Below, piece after piece: positions 1 to 8,366 of a stretch of 11,330 nucleotides of DNA. The DNA comes from Gryganskiella cystojenkinii (taxonomy: Eukaryota > Mortierellomycota > Mortierellomycetes > Mortierellales > Mortierellaceae), in the NCBI GenBank assembly GCA_015852425.1, contig JAAAIG010000364.1, positions 1-11,330 on the forward strand, in the 5' to 3' direction. Positions within the stretch are counted from its first letter, which is position 1; every line of letters begins with the position of its first letter. Both the position numbers and the translations under genes were made by a program. Under the pieces are notes generated by a model, which did no database searches, was not told the DNA's origin, and was given only the letters and a program-made list of their open reading frames with translations.

Positions 1-290
1 GCAGCTGAAAATGACAGCATCTCGCATCATAGACTAGAATCATACATATATCTTTCATAATTCATTTTATTTATAAAGGCATTCACATTCCATAATAATC
101 TAATATGCCAATATTGAGAGGTAATAATGTGGCTTACCTTGGATCGGCTACAAAGCTGACTTAACAGACAATGCGCCGGTCGTTTTTATTTTCTTTTTCC
201 CCCTTTTAGACTATATCTGTACACTTTTTGACACCGTTTCCATTCTCTTTCTCTGTCATCTGATTTCTTTCTGTACTCAAGCTGTTGACC
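1..290 (+). promoter_or_regulatory. Upstream region of the first Cys-rich gene
   Basis: No coding region is seen here. A TATA-like hexamer (TATAAA) lies at 72-77, about 220 nt before the start codon at 291. From about 176 to 270 the + strand becomes strongly pyrimidine-rich, as it does before the other + strand genes in the window. That is the usual look of a fungal core promoter and 5' leader, so the region is called the promoter and leader of the gene at 291. The TATA-like site is rather far from the start codon and may be chance. Nothing else is recognised. Confidence 0.4.
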
Positions 291-458
291 ATGCATCCAA
301 GTTTTCGGGTCGTTTGGGCCATTCTCTCAGTTGCATTAATCCTGATAATGTCACCACCATTCGCAGAGTCGCTCGAACAACAACAGGATCCTTCGACCCT
401 TCACTCTTCTGCGTCGACGGAAAGTAAATATATCAATTCTCCCCCCACTTGCTCGTCT

Positions 459-493
<35 letters not shown>

Positions 494-760
494 CAACCTC
501 CTAGCTATACCTGCTATATTCTCTAAATCTTGGCTTGGAATGGAAACCTCTTGAAGGTCGAAACGCATATTGACCACACAATGGTGCCCTCGCACGACGG
601 TTTGCCATCTCTTGTTCCCGACCCTCTCACATTATTAGCTTGCATTGAATGTCTCTGGGAACCAAAGGAGTGCAGTCGACCTTGTGATAAAGGGTATTGC
701 TGCAAAGTCACTCCGAAGACCTGCCATGCCTGTGGAAGTGCCAAATGTGTGAAAGAGTAA
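291..760 (+). CDS. Small secreted cysteine-rich protein, Opy2-like module (copy 1)
   Basis: Proposed join is 291..423, 639..760 (84 residues, stop TAA at 758-760). The donor is GTAAAT at 424, the acceptor is ATTATTAG at 638, and the 215-nt intron is phase 1. Exon 1 encodes a signal peptide: a hydrophobic core at residues 7-20 and a likely cleavage near residue 25, followed by a short polar linker. Exon 2 encodes almost only a cysteine module, C46-x2-C49-x6-C56-x3-C60-x4-C65-C66-x6-C73-x2-C76-x4-C81. This spacing, with TPKTC and a closing CV, resembles the extracellular N-terminal domain of Opy2, the membrane anchor that docks Ste50 in the yeast HOG pathway. Unlike Opy2 there is no transmembrane or cytoplasmic part after the module, so the product should be secreted. 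The cysteine count is odd (nine). The next gene downstream is a paralogue with the same architecture. Function is unknown; the family call rests on motif spacing only. Confidence 0.72.
463..490 (+). repeat. (TC)14 microsatellite inside an intron
   Basis: A perfect dinucleotide tract of 14 TC units lies in the intron of the first Cys-rich gene. It is noncoding in the spliced model. It also creates an artificial Arg-Glu repeat ORF on the opposite strand. Confidence 0.95.
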
Positions 761-863
761 ATTTGCAGTCAACTGTCCCGTTCCAAAGGCGTAACAAGGG
801 GCGTTGAAGAACGGAGCCCCCTACTGTCGCGTCAAATGCAGCTTTATAAAAAAAAGATAAAAA

Positions 864-903
864 AATAAAGAACAACGCTATTGATAAGATGATCCATAAT
901 AAA
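864..903 (+). terminator. Poly(A) signals of the first Cys-rich gene
   Basis: AATAAA hexamers occur at 864-869 and 898-903, about 105 and 140 nt after the stop codon at 760, in an A-rich stretch. They fit cleavage and polyadenylation of the gene at 291-760. The rest of 761-1298 holds no ORF that I can support: it is the 3' UTR of the first gene and the promoter of the second. Confidence 0.5.
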
Positions 904-1138
904 TTGGAGACGGACCCCCTCGAACTAGGTTGTAATATCATCTATGCAACGTAGCAAGGTCTACAAGTTGGTGTCCGGCTCATGTGGTGACCAGATCCAC
1001 AATTCCGTGATCTGAGGCAGCATTTACAGGCTATTGAAAGAACTGGGAACAAGAGTATTCACATCTTTCGAGGACTGCATTTTGCGGAACCAAGGCGAAG
1101 TTTTTCCCTTGTGTTTGATATCTCCAGTGTCGATTGAT

Positions 1139-1298
1139 CACGTGGTCCATTTAAAGCAACGTGTCATAAAACCGATCTACTTCACTTTTTCTTTTCATCT
1201 CTCTCCGCCGTCCTACACTACTTTTCCTCTTTTACCGCCCTCCCGTCTCCCCACTCCCTCGTATCCTCTTGCTGTTCTCCTGCCTACTGCTCTCTTAG
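1139..1298 (+). promoter_or_regulatory. Pyrimidine-rich promoter and leader with a CACGTG site
   Basis: A palindromic E-box CACGTG lies at 1139-1144, and from about 1180 the + strand is almost pure pyrimidine up to the ATG at 1299. The CT-rich block matches the leaders of the genes at 4875 and 6146 in this window. It is taken as the core promoter and 5' UTR of the second Cys-rich gene. The E-box could bind a bHLH factor, but one 6-bp site can easily arise by chance. Confidence 0.4.
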
Positions 1299-1787
1299 AT
1301 GTCGATGATTATGCGCCACCGCCATGGACAATATCTCTGCCGGGTCGCCTGGATCTTTCTTTGGACGGCCATTGCCTTGACTTTTACTCTTGGATACCTT
1401 AGTCCGTCGGCAGGATCCTCTCAAATTCGTCCTGTTTCCTTTCTTGAGTTAGATTCCTGGTCCCCCTTCAAAGTCTCAGAACGTGCGTATAATACATGTC
1501 TAGTTTTCCTTTCCATGTTCTTTCTTCTCTCCTTTCTTCCATCGTTCCGTTTGTAGAAGATTGCCAGTCACCTTTTTTTTCCAAGAAAAAAAAAGACCTC
1601 CTCGCTCTCGCCGTATTTTCCTCAGACACTTCTGTACTATAACGATCCATTGTTTTATTATCATCGTCTAGCCATCTTTTGCATCCAAATGATACCAGAG
1701 TGTCAGCCCTGTCCACAAGGTCAACACTGTGAACACGTCCCTCAGAGTCGCTCTGCTTGCGCCACCACTCGCTGTGTCAAGAACTAG
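1299..1787 (+). CDS. Small Cys-rich protein with N-terminal hydrophobic segment, Opy2-like module (copy 2)
   Basis: Proposed join is 1299..1482, 1672..1787 (99 residues, stop TAG at 1785-1787). The donor is GTGCGT at 1483, the acceptor is CGTCTAG ending at 1671, and a branch-site-like ACTATAAC lies in the 189-nt phase-1 intron. Residues 17-33 form one strong hydrophobic segment after a basic start. It could be a signal peptide or a type II signal anchor. Nearby Met codons at 1, 3 and 5 make the exact start uncertain. The C-terminus carries C65-x6-C72-x2-C75-x5-C81-x9-C91-x4-C96 and ends in CVKN. It aligns with copy 1 upstream: shared EC-x-PC, a Gly before the next Cys, a Val two residues after that Cys or shortly after it, AC, and a terminal CVK. 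The intron phase is also the same, so the two genes look like tandem duplicates. Relative to copy 1 it lacks the second Cys and the Cys of the TC pair. Function is unknown. Confidence 0.68.
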
Positions 1788-1877
1788 AATGATATCAAGC
1801 CTGGCTCGCTTTTCACCCTAACCCCCTCTCACGATTGCACAAGCTAGTCGTGACTTGGACTGAACTTGGTCTTGACA

Positions 1878-1883
1878 AATAAA
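1878..1883 (+). terminator. Poly(A) signal of the second Cys-rich gene
   Basis: AATAAA lies 91 nt after the stop at 1787. The convergent CAT2 gene has its own signals at about 1996-2007 on the other strand, so the two 3' ends are packed within roughly 120 nt without a clear overlap. Confidence 0.5.
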
Positions 1884-1995
1884 AACTTTCCTCTTTTTCT
1901 TTTTTTATTGACGAGACTTCTATGTGAGGCAGATGATAGACTCACCGTTGTCGGCGGAAACCCATTGATCATCAATTGGTATCAAAATTTCATTT

Positions 1996-2007
1996 TTTAT
2001 TTTTATT
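1996..2007 (-). terminator. Poly(A) signals of the carnitine acetyltransferase gene
   Basis: Two AATAAA hexamers on the minus strand (read as TTTATT at 1996-2001 and 2002-2007) lie 66-77 nt beyond the CAT2 stop codon. This is the expected distance for a fungal mRNA 3' end. Confidence 0.55.
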
Positions 2008-2072
2008 TTTGGCGACAAAATCCTCGAAAATACGTGGCGAATTCGAAGAGCAACCCTCTTCCAATCTCTCTT

Positions 2073-4510
2073 CTAACCAAGAGTCTTCTTCATGTCCCGG
2101 AGAGCACCCAAGATCGTCTCTCGGAACTCGCGCGAATTCGTCTCCTTGCAAGAGTTCAAGCTCGAGATACTGAACTTGATGTTTTCTTTGCCGATCGCAT
2201 AGTTGATGCCGTATCCCTCTGGAACAACCGGTCCAAACCCTCCCCAGAAGTTATCACCCGGCGACATGTTGGAAGACGAAAGTCGGAAATACATGGATTG
2301 GATATAGGAAGGATCCTGGAAGATCAAGGCCTGTTTTTGCTCCTCAGGCGTCTGCATCATTGAACGCAATCCCAGCAAGTGACGATCGACACCCTTTCCG
2401 GCAGAGGCCGCCATCATGTACTCCAAATGGGACTGAATCGCCTTGGCCAGCAAGCGCTGCTTCTCGATGTTCTAAAAAGGGGACAACAAATGAAAAAGAA
2501 GAGGAAAGAGAGAGAGTTAGTGCAGGTTAATATGCGAGAAATCAGAATAAGGGGACAATTCCAGTTGTGTAAACGTACATCGGCGTTTTTGCTCTCGAAT
2601 CCCTTGACGAACGCGACACTGTCGACGGAGCAGGATCGGACAGTCTCGGTACGACCACCAAGGAAGAGTCTGGTCGAGGCAGATTCGTAAGTGGGGGTCC
2701 ATGTGCCGTAGTGGCGGTAGTAGGCGAGCTGGAGGACCATCTGAATGTACGCATCGGGCGAGCACTTGACTGTTTAGAACGGAGGGTCATTACAGAGGAT
2801 ATTAATTAGCATGATAGCGCATTAACATAGTAACAACATTGAAGCATAACAGTATATAAGCTCTCCGTTGAAGATCAGGATCCACCAGCATAGTACAAAT
2901 GTCGACTTACCACTCTTGAGCCAGTTGGAGCCATACTCGTTAAAGTGGATCAAGCAACTGTCGACGTTATCAATCATCTTCTTGGCATTGATCTCGGCCT
3001 GCTTAATTGTCTCCTTGATCTCATCATTGATCACAAACTTCAAGGGCTCGATAGGCGCCAACTGAGCGTGAGTAGGTTCCCTTGGCTCAGCAGTCTTCTC
3101 GCTATTGTCAAAAAACAGAGGAGGTTTGGTGATTAGTAACCAGATCGATTGGCATAGGCACTTGGAAAAAAGAGAGCCCTCTTATCCTTTATACTTACTT
3201 TCTCACCAGCTCGTCGAGGATACGTCCGGGGATGACAGCGTCTGCGGGGGTATGTTCACCATTGATACCAGCCCTACCGTTGCTCTCAAAGATGAACTGC
3301 ATCGACTTGTCGAACCAACGGTTATGGGCGTTGTTGGCGTGGAAGATGTTGTGGTGAGAAATATCGATATTCCGGTCAGAGCTATAATCGTCCAAACAGA
3401 CCGTGAACAACGAGTTGTCGATCGACGACAAAGTCGCATGGTTCAAAGGTGACAGACCCAAGAGCGTCTGACGCGCCTTGGCCCAAGTGTCTCTGTTCTC
3501 GGAGGTCAAGACACCGACCGCAGCCTGTCGATCTTGTGCACGGGTGTTGTTGACAGCCTCGACCACGTTCTTCAATTGCTGCTCGATCGCCTGAACAGAG
3601 ACACGTTCGCCGTTGGGTCCGATCACGGGGACTCTAAAGATTTGATCCCTCATCATGACCGTGATATAGTTGGCAGTCGTGGGCCAGGTAGTGACGATCC
3701 GATCCCGAGGCATCTCTGCGACTCTGTAGGCGCCAAATTGGTTCTTGTACTGGTTCATGCACAAGGGCGTTGTCTTTTGGTATTCTGCGGGCAGGGACTG
3801 AGTGTTGACCAGATCGTTAAAGTTGAGCAAGGAGCTGGTATAGTTAGCCGCACGCTTGATCTGAACCCCCGAGATAATGCCTCGGGCGGGACTCTGTTCC
3901 AGGTTAAAGTTGGGTGAATCTTTGAACTGGGCCCACCAATTGACATTGATCATAGAGGGTTCGCGCCATTCAAGATAACCCTTGTTGAGCCAGATGGTCT
4001 CCAACCATGAGTTCTTCTCAGTCCTGTCCATCTCCTGAAGACGTCCCTGGAGGGTCTCACCCAGTCCACCGGGCTTGACGAATTCATCGACTGCCTTCTC
4101 AGCACGGGCGAGCTCGGTCCCGTTGAGGATTGGGAGCAAACTACGCTTGTAACGGGCAGCGGTCTCGGACAAGGAAGGGATGGGGAGACGGGGCAACCTG
4201 GATTGGTTCTGGAAGGAACGCTCGACGACCTCGGGCGCTGTCTGTTGTGCTTGAGCGGAGGAGTAGTATGCGGTGCGGGGACGGGCTTGAGCAAGCAACT
4301 GAGGACGCGAAGCTTTGGTCAGCAAGCTGTGTGCAAAACACAAAAAAGTGGAAAAATGAAAGGAGTTTGGTAAGCACAATTATACATGTAAAGTTGTGCG
4401 AGCATGTCCAGCACGTGTGTGTAGGTGTTAACGTGTGAGAGATGCAATGCATGCCATGAGACTTACCTGGCCAACTGGCGAGTGGAGCGGAGAGGAGTGG
4501 AGATGTTCAT
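2073..4510 (-). CDS. CAT2: Carnitine O-acetyltransferase, mitochondrial type
   Basis: Catalyses acetyl-CoA + carnitine to acetylcarnitine + CoA, moving acetyl units between organelles. Five exons on the minus strand: 4467..4510, 3199..4326, 2911..3101, 2579..2769, 2073..2471 (650 residues, stop TAG). All four introns (97-141 nt) have GT..AG ends and the phases agree across every join. Residues 1-45 are rich in Arg, Ser and Ala with no acidic residue, a typical mitochondrial presequence. The choline/carnitine acyltransferase body follows. The catalytic His is H373 in the motif [11 protein letters not shown]. The carnitine-site block [16 protein letters not shown] is intact. The usual STS triad is SSS at 583-585. 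The [10 protein letters not shown] block and the SC.ETNS signature lie near the C-terminus. Length fits the family (about 620-670). The protein ends in TLG, so no PTS1 peroxisomal signal is visible, unlike yeast Cat2. It is divergently transcribed from the secreted-protein gene at 4875. Confidence 0.95.
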
Positions 4511-4874
4511 GAGAAAATGGATTGTTTGAAGGAGAGGGATGGAAAGACGAAGAGACGAAAAAAGAAGTGGAGAACGATGGAGGGAAAAGGGGTGAGAGCT
4601 GAGAGGACAACTTTGTCAACCCACGTGAAATCTGGAAATGATCAATTTTGCCCGAGGGCATGAAAAGCAGTAACGGTCGCGGCTGCGATTGAACGACACG
4701 GCCGCGAACCCTGTAAAATAGAAGTGTACGATAGCCTCTGTAAAAGAAAACAGTGTCTTGGTCACGTGCAATACGAGTGACCTTTCTTCGCCCGTTTTTT
4801 TCCTCCGCTCATTCACATTCATTCACATTCCTTCCTTCCTTCTTTCATTCACTAGACCTTTACATATTGACATT
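4511..4874. promoter_or_regulatory. Shared divergent promoter between CAT2 and the secreted-protein gene
   Basis: This 364-nt gap separates two divergent start codons (4510 minus, 4875 plus). Palindromic CACGTG E-boxes occur at 4622-4627 and 4763-4768, 141 nt apart, and another is in CAT2 intron 1 (4412-4417). The + strand side (about 4790-4855) is pyrimidine-rich with imperfect ATTCAC and CCTT repeats just before the second start codon. The CAT2 side is purine-rich on the + strand, hence pyrimidine-rich in the sense of CAT2 transcription. Which gene the E-boxes act on cannot be told from sequence. Confidence 0.5.
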
Positions 4875-5838
4875 ATGCGCCCCACAGTACTTTCTGTCGC
4901 AGTGGGTCTCACCCTCTGCACCCTGCTCACTGCAGCATCGCCTCTCCCCCAGTATTGTAAGCTCTTTTCGAACGTCCTCTTTATGCTTGACAAATGACGC
5001 CACGTTTGTGTAATGTTCCGGCATTCTATTCTTGGCATGGCGCAAATTCGGAACAAGGGAGTTGCCCACAGCAGCAAACAAACCCACAATCGAGCCAGCG
5101 GCAAGAGGTCAATGTCTGATACAGTCTTTGGAAACCAAGTATCCAAGATGGCCACCCATGCATTGGCTTCGAACAAAAAGACGCTTTTAACAACGACTAC
5201 GCCCAAACTGTGGCTCTCAACTTTCTTTTTCATTTTTTTTGAGAGTCCTTCACACGCCAGAGAAATCCTGGGACGACATGATCCTGACCCCGTTCTCACT
5301 CTGGCTCTGCAGTGGACTCTCCCTTTTGACGATTTCTTACAATCTTCTTTTTCTTCTTGATGCTATAGCGCCGGTACAACACCTATGTGTCGAGGACTGT
5401 CTAACGATCCAGGAAGACTGTCTATTGAACTCGATATCCATGTCGGGCTGTGTGATCGCCTTTGACTCTTGTCACAACGTCTGTGTCCCTCCGGACACGG
5501 TCGCTACACCCGACAATCACCCCAAGACTGCACCTCCTGCACCTCAACAGCAACAGCAACAACAACAAAACCAACCGCCCAACACTTCCAACAATGAAAA
5601 GCATAAAGACGTGTCCCACGAGACTGAGGTCACCACGCCTCCAACAAAGAAACCTGACACAACTACGACGACGACCACCCCAGACACTGATGAAGAGGTC
5701 ACCGATGGCAACGAAGGTGATCCCGAAGAGTACGTGGAGGACGATGGCATCGAGGACGAAGACAGTGATGAGAACCCCAAGAACCAAGGAGGCGAAGAAG
5801 ACGAGGACGGCTCTGATGATGACAACTCTGGCTACTAA
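4875..5838 (+). CDS. Secreted protein with regularly spaced cysteines, polyQ run and acidic tail
   Basis: Proposed join is 4875..4956, 5369..5838 (183 residues, stop TAA). The donor is GTAAGC at 4957, the acceptor is GATGCTATAG ending at 5368, and the 412-nt intron is phase 1. It is the longest intron in the window, so a hidden exon inside it cannot be excluded. Exon 1 is a signal peptide: hydrophobic residues 5-20, with likely cleavage in TAAS-PLP. Exon 2 starts with six cysteines in the pattern C34-x3-C38-x6-C45-x9-C55-x6-C62-x3-C66. A Pro/Thr/Gln-rich linker with eight consecutive Gln (residues 87-94) follows, then a strongly acidic Asp/Glu-rich tail to the C-terminus. There is no GPI signal or second membrane segment. 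The signal-peptide exon, phase-1 intron and partly matching Cys spacing (C-x6-C, then C-x6-C) recall the two small Cys-rich genes at 291 and 1299, so a distant relationship is possible. No family is recognised with confidence and no function is assigned. Confidence 0.72.
5545..5568 (+). repeat. CAG/CAA repeat coding for eight Gln
   Basis: Eight consecutive Gln codons (mixed CAA and CAG) in the linker of the secreted protein. The codon mix suggests the tract is not a recent pure slippage expansion. Confidence 0.9.
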
Positions 5839-6145
5839 GCAAAAAAAGCACCGGCCCTTCCCCTCCCCTCCCCCTACCGTTCCCTTTATCGACTCCTTTG
5901 TCGCTTTTGCCATTACGAATAACTCATTCACTTATCGTATCGTCGATGTATATCCCCCTCTCGTTTGTACAAAACTTATAAACCTCACTTTGATTTACAC
6001 TGAATTTGTGCGGACAAAAAATATCAACAGATAAGCCACCGTTTTGTGGAACAGCTCATTCTTTTTTTTGCACGCATTAACATTCACGACGCTCCTCCGA
6101 CCTCTCTCTCTCACTCCACCTTTTCTCTCATTTGGACAACGAATC
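5839..6145 (+). promoter_or_regulatory. 3' UTR of the secreted-protein gene and promoter of QTRT2
   Basis: This 307-nt gap lies between the stop at 5838 and the QTRT2 start at 6146. No canonical AATAAA was found after the first gene; the closest match is AATAAC at about 5919. From about 6060 the + strand is pyrimidine-rich with a T8 run and a short CT repeat just before the ATG, the same leader style as the other + strand genes. No further gene is seen. Confidence 0.4.
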
Positions 6146-8233
6146 ATGTCGCCGCTCTCATTCGACCTCAAAGACGTCAAGGCGGGAGAGGCGCATGCGC
6201 GCACAGCCCGTCTCGGAACATTGGCCATCGCCTCCAATCAAAACAAACGACAGATCGAGACACCAGGCTGCTTCATGTACTCGAGCAAAGGGTCCGTCCC
6301 TCACCTCACGCCTGATAACATGAGACTCCAGGACTTTGGAGGCGTGAATATCACCCTGGAGCAGATCCTGTAAGGACGAACGTTGATATAAATATGATGT
6401 CACTTGTCGAAGACGGCATTTGGAAACATATACTTATCGGCGCGTTTCTTTTTTTTTTTTTCGTCGCGTTCATCTCCCTCTTCGCTAGTCAAATGGATCA
6501 GCCCCAGTCCTTCACAAAGTGGACCAACCCTTTTGCCGCTCCCGGAAGCAACAAACTGATGAACCTCGCCGACTATTTGCACCTTCAGGATCTGATCCTC
6601 CTTTGTGATTTCCATGATTCAGCCCTTCTCGAACCTTTCTCCAAACGCGCGTCCAATACGGATTACCACGTCGTTCTCTCAACCCCCAAGGGAATCCGTC
6701 AACTGACTCTAGAAGATTACTTGAAGGTTGTTCGACACTATCGCCCCGATATCATGGCAGCTCTGACGGATTCCATCTTGGAGACAACTCAGTCGGTGGA
6801 ACAACCAGAACCCCATAAGAAGATTCCATCCGAGAAACGTATCCGCAAAAGTGTCGATCGGTCACTGAAATGGTTGGATCAGGTCCTGGAGGAGAGGCAG
6901 GGTCGCGATGGCATGGCTGAAGATCGCAAGCGTGAGGATGAGAAGCGGCAGAAGCGGGAAAAGAAACAGAAATCCAGAGATGCCAAGGCTGCGGCTGCCA
7001 CTGGAACACCTGTGGATACGGACATGGCCTCGGTTAAGGACGATGAAGAGGATACAAATGCGTTTGTACCTCAGCCCTGGACGGACGTCGCGGTGTTTGC
7101 ACATGTTCAGGGTGCACATTTGAAGGGAGAACGGATCAGGAGCGCACAGGAAACCGCCAGACGGGAAGAGGTCGCAGGATTTATCATCGACACAAACGAC
7201 CTGTATGCCTCGCTCTCAAAGGACCATGAGAAGCGATCGAACGAGGTCTTGACCCATGTTCAGACGTCTCTCGAGCATTTGCCCGCCAGTAAACCCAAGA
7301 TGGTTTATGGCGTTCGCACACCTGGTAAGTTTATCGTTGGGAAAACCACTATATGTTTAATCGTTTGCTGATTACCAAGTCGCCGTTAACTTATGCTAGC
7401 CACTATTATGCTGTATTTTATTTTATTTATTACATTTTCAGAGGACGTCTTGAAAGCTGTAGCGATGGGCGTGGACTTGTTCGATACCTCCTACCCATTT
7501 CAACTCACCGAGGATGGAAAGGCTTCCCTGTACAACTTTGGAACCGATGCGGCCTCCGCACCGCCCTCAATATCCGTCACCCATGGAACCCAACAGACCA
7601 ACCGCTGGATTAACCTTTGGGATGACGAACATTCCGATCAATTCAAACCGATCCTCGAGGGATGTGAATGTTATGCCTGCAAGGATGGTCATCATACCCG
7701 AGCTTATATCAACCATCTCTTGAAGACCCACGAGATGTTGGCGACAGTTTTGCTTATGAGGTAAAAAAAACTGATGGCGACGATGATCACGATGACGAAG
7801 GTGGCAAGAAAATAGGCCATCTACGTAAAGAAAATCATGGACGAATCTCTTCTCACTTTTTTTATTGTTATCTTGTTCGTTTAGTCACAACATGTACCAG
7901 TACAGCCTGTTCTTTTCTAAGGTCCGGGCATCAATTCAGGATGGAACTTTTGCTGCCAAGGCGGCTTTGTTCCACGAGGTCTTTGGGACCGAGCTTGAGA
8001 GGCGAGAGGAGAAACACGAGGCACAGGTCGTGGTCGAGGCTGCGCTCCAGAAGAGGAACCAGAGATTGGAGACGGCTGAGGAAGGTGTTATGGACGCTAT
8101 CGGAGGTGGTGGTGCAGGTCATGTTTTGGGACAAGCTCAGCCACAACAAGAGGCAGGTAACAAGAAGCGATCTTCTCAAGAGATCGAAGAAGCCGTGGAA
8201 GTGTCTGCGGAAGAGAAGGCACCAAAGAAATAG
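6146..8233 (+). CDS. QTRT2: Queuine tRNA-ribosyltransferase accessory subunit 2
   Basis: The non-catalytic partner of QTRT1 in the eukaryotic tRNA-guanine transglycosylase, which exchanges guanine-34 for queuine in tRNAs with GUN anticodons. Join is 6146..6369, 6489..7324, 7442..7760, 7885..8233 (575 residues, stop TAG). The introns are 119, 117 and 124 nt with matching phases 2, 1 and 2. Family signatures in order: PGCFMYSSKGSVPHLTPDN near the N-terminus, KRIRKSVDRSLKWLD at about 191-205, ERIRSAQETARRE, GVDLFDTSYPFQLTEDG, and the zinc site C428-x-C430-x2-C433 followed by HHTRAYINHLL. The fourth zinc ligand is H461, just after the third intron (S460 is split by it), which supports that splice. 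The protein is longer than the human one (about 415 residues): a charged Lys/Glu/Ala-rich insert at about 212-272 and a C-terminal extension of about 75 residues with a lysine-rich patch. The start ATG 6146 is the first one giving the conserved N-terminus. Confidence 0.93.
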
Positions 8234-8267
8234 AACACGACGCTTCTTTTTTTTACCCGACTACCAT

Positions 8268-8273
8268 AATAAA
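8268..8273 (+). terminator. Poly(A) signal of QTRT2
   Basis: AATAAA lies 35 nt after the QTRT2 stop codon and 18 nt before a genomic run of 20 adenines at 8292-8311. Confidence 0.6.
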
Positions 8274-8291
8274 AAACATAAAGTCACTTTC

Positions 8292-8311
8292 AAAAAAAAA
8301 AAAAAAAAAAA
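8292..8311 (+). repeat. Homopolymer A20
   Basis: Twenty consecutive A residues in the genomic sequence downstream of QTRT2. The length should be treated with care, because homopolymers of this size are often miscounted. Confidence 0.85.
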
Positions 8312-8360
8312 TTGTTTAATTCGTTCTCTGTTGGATATTGAGGTGATTAATGGATGATTA

Positions 8361-8366
8361 TTTATT
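8361..8366 (-). terminator. Poly(A) signal of the tau-like gene
   Basis: AATAAA on the minus strand (TTTATT at 8361-8366) lies 125 nt beyond the stop codon at 8491. The convergent 3' ends of QTRT2 and the tau-like gene leave less than 100 nt between their signals. Confidence 0.45.

Noticed and set aside
401..595. Minus-strand ORF with an Arg-Glu repeat
   Set aside because: It is the reverse complement of the intronic (TC)14 microsatellite and has no other coding character.
1034..1402. Plus-strand ORF of 122 residues over the promoter of the second Cys-rich gene
   Set aside because: Its Pro/Ser/Leu-rich composition comes from the pyrimidine-rich leader; the overlapping frame starting at 1299 has the conserved cysteine module once spliced.
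1866..2363. Plus-strand ORF of 165 residues
   Set aside because: It runs antisense across the CAT2 3' end, where the minus strand encodes conserved acyltransferase motifs.
5239..5368. Extension of the secreted-protein frame upstream of 5369
   Set aside because: It is open by chance and hydrophobic; a signal-peptide exon at 4875-4956 joins in phase at a proper acceptor ending at 5368.
5422..6034. Overlapping ORFs on both strands across the secreted-protein gene
   Set aside because: They are shadows of the acidic low-complexity and polyQ coding sequence and show no family signature.
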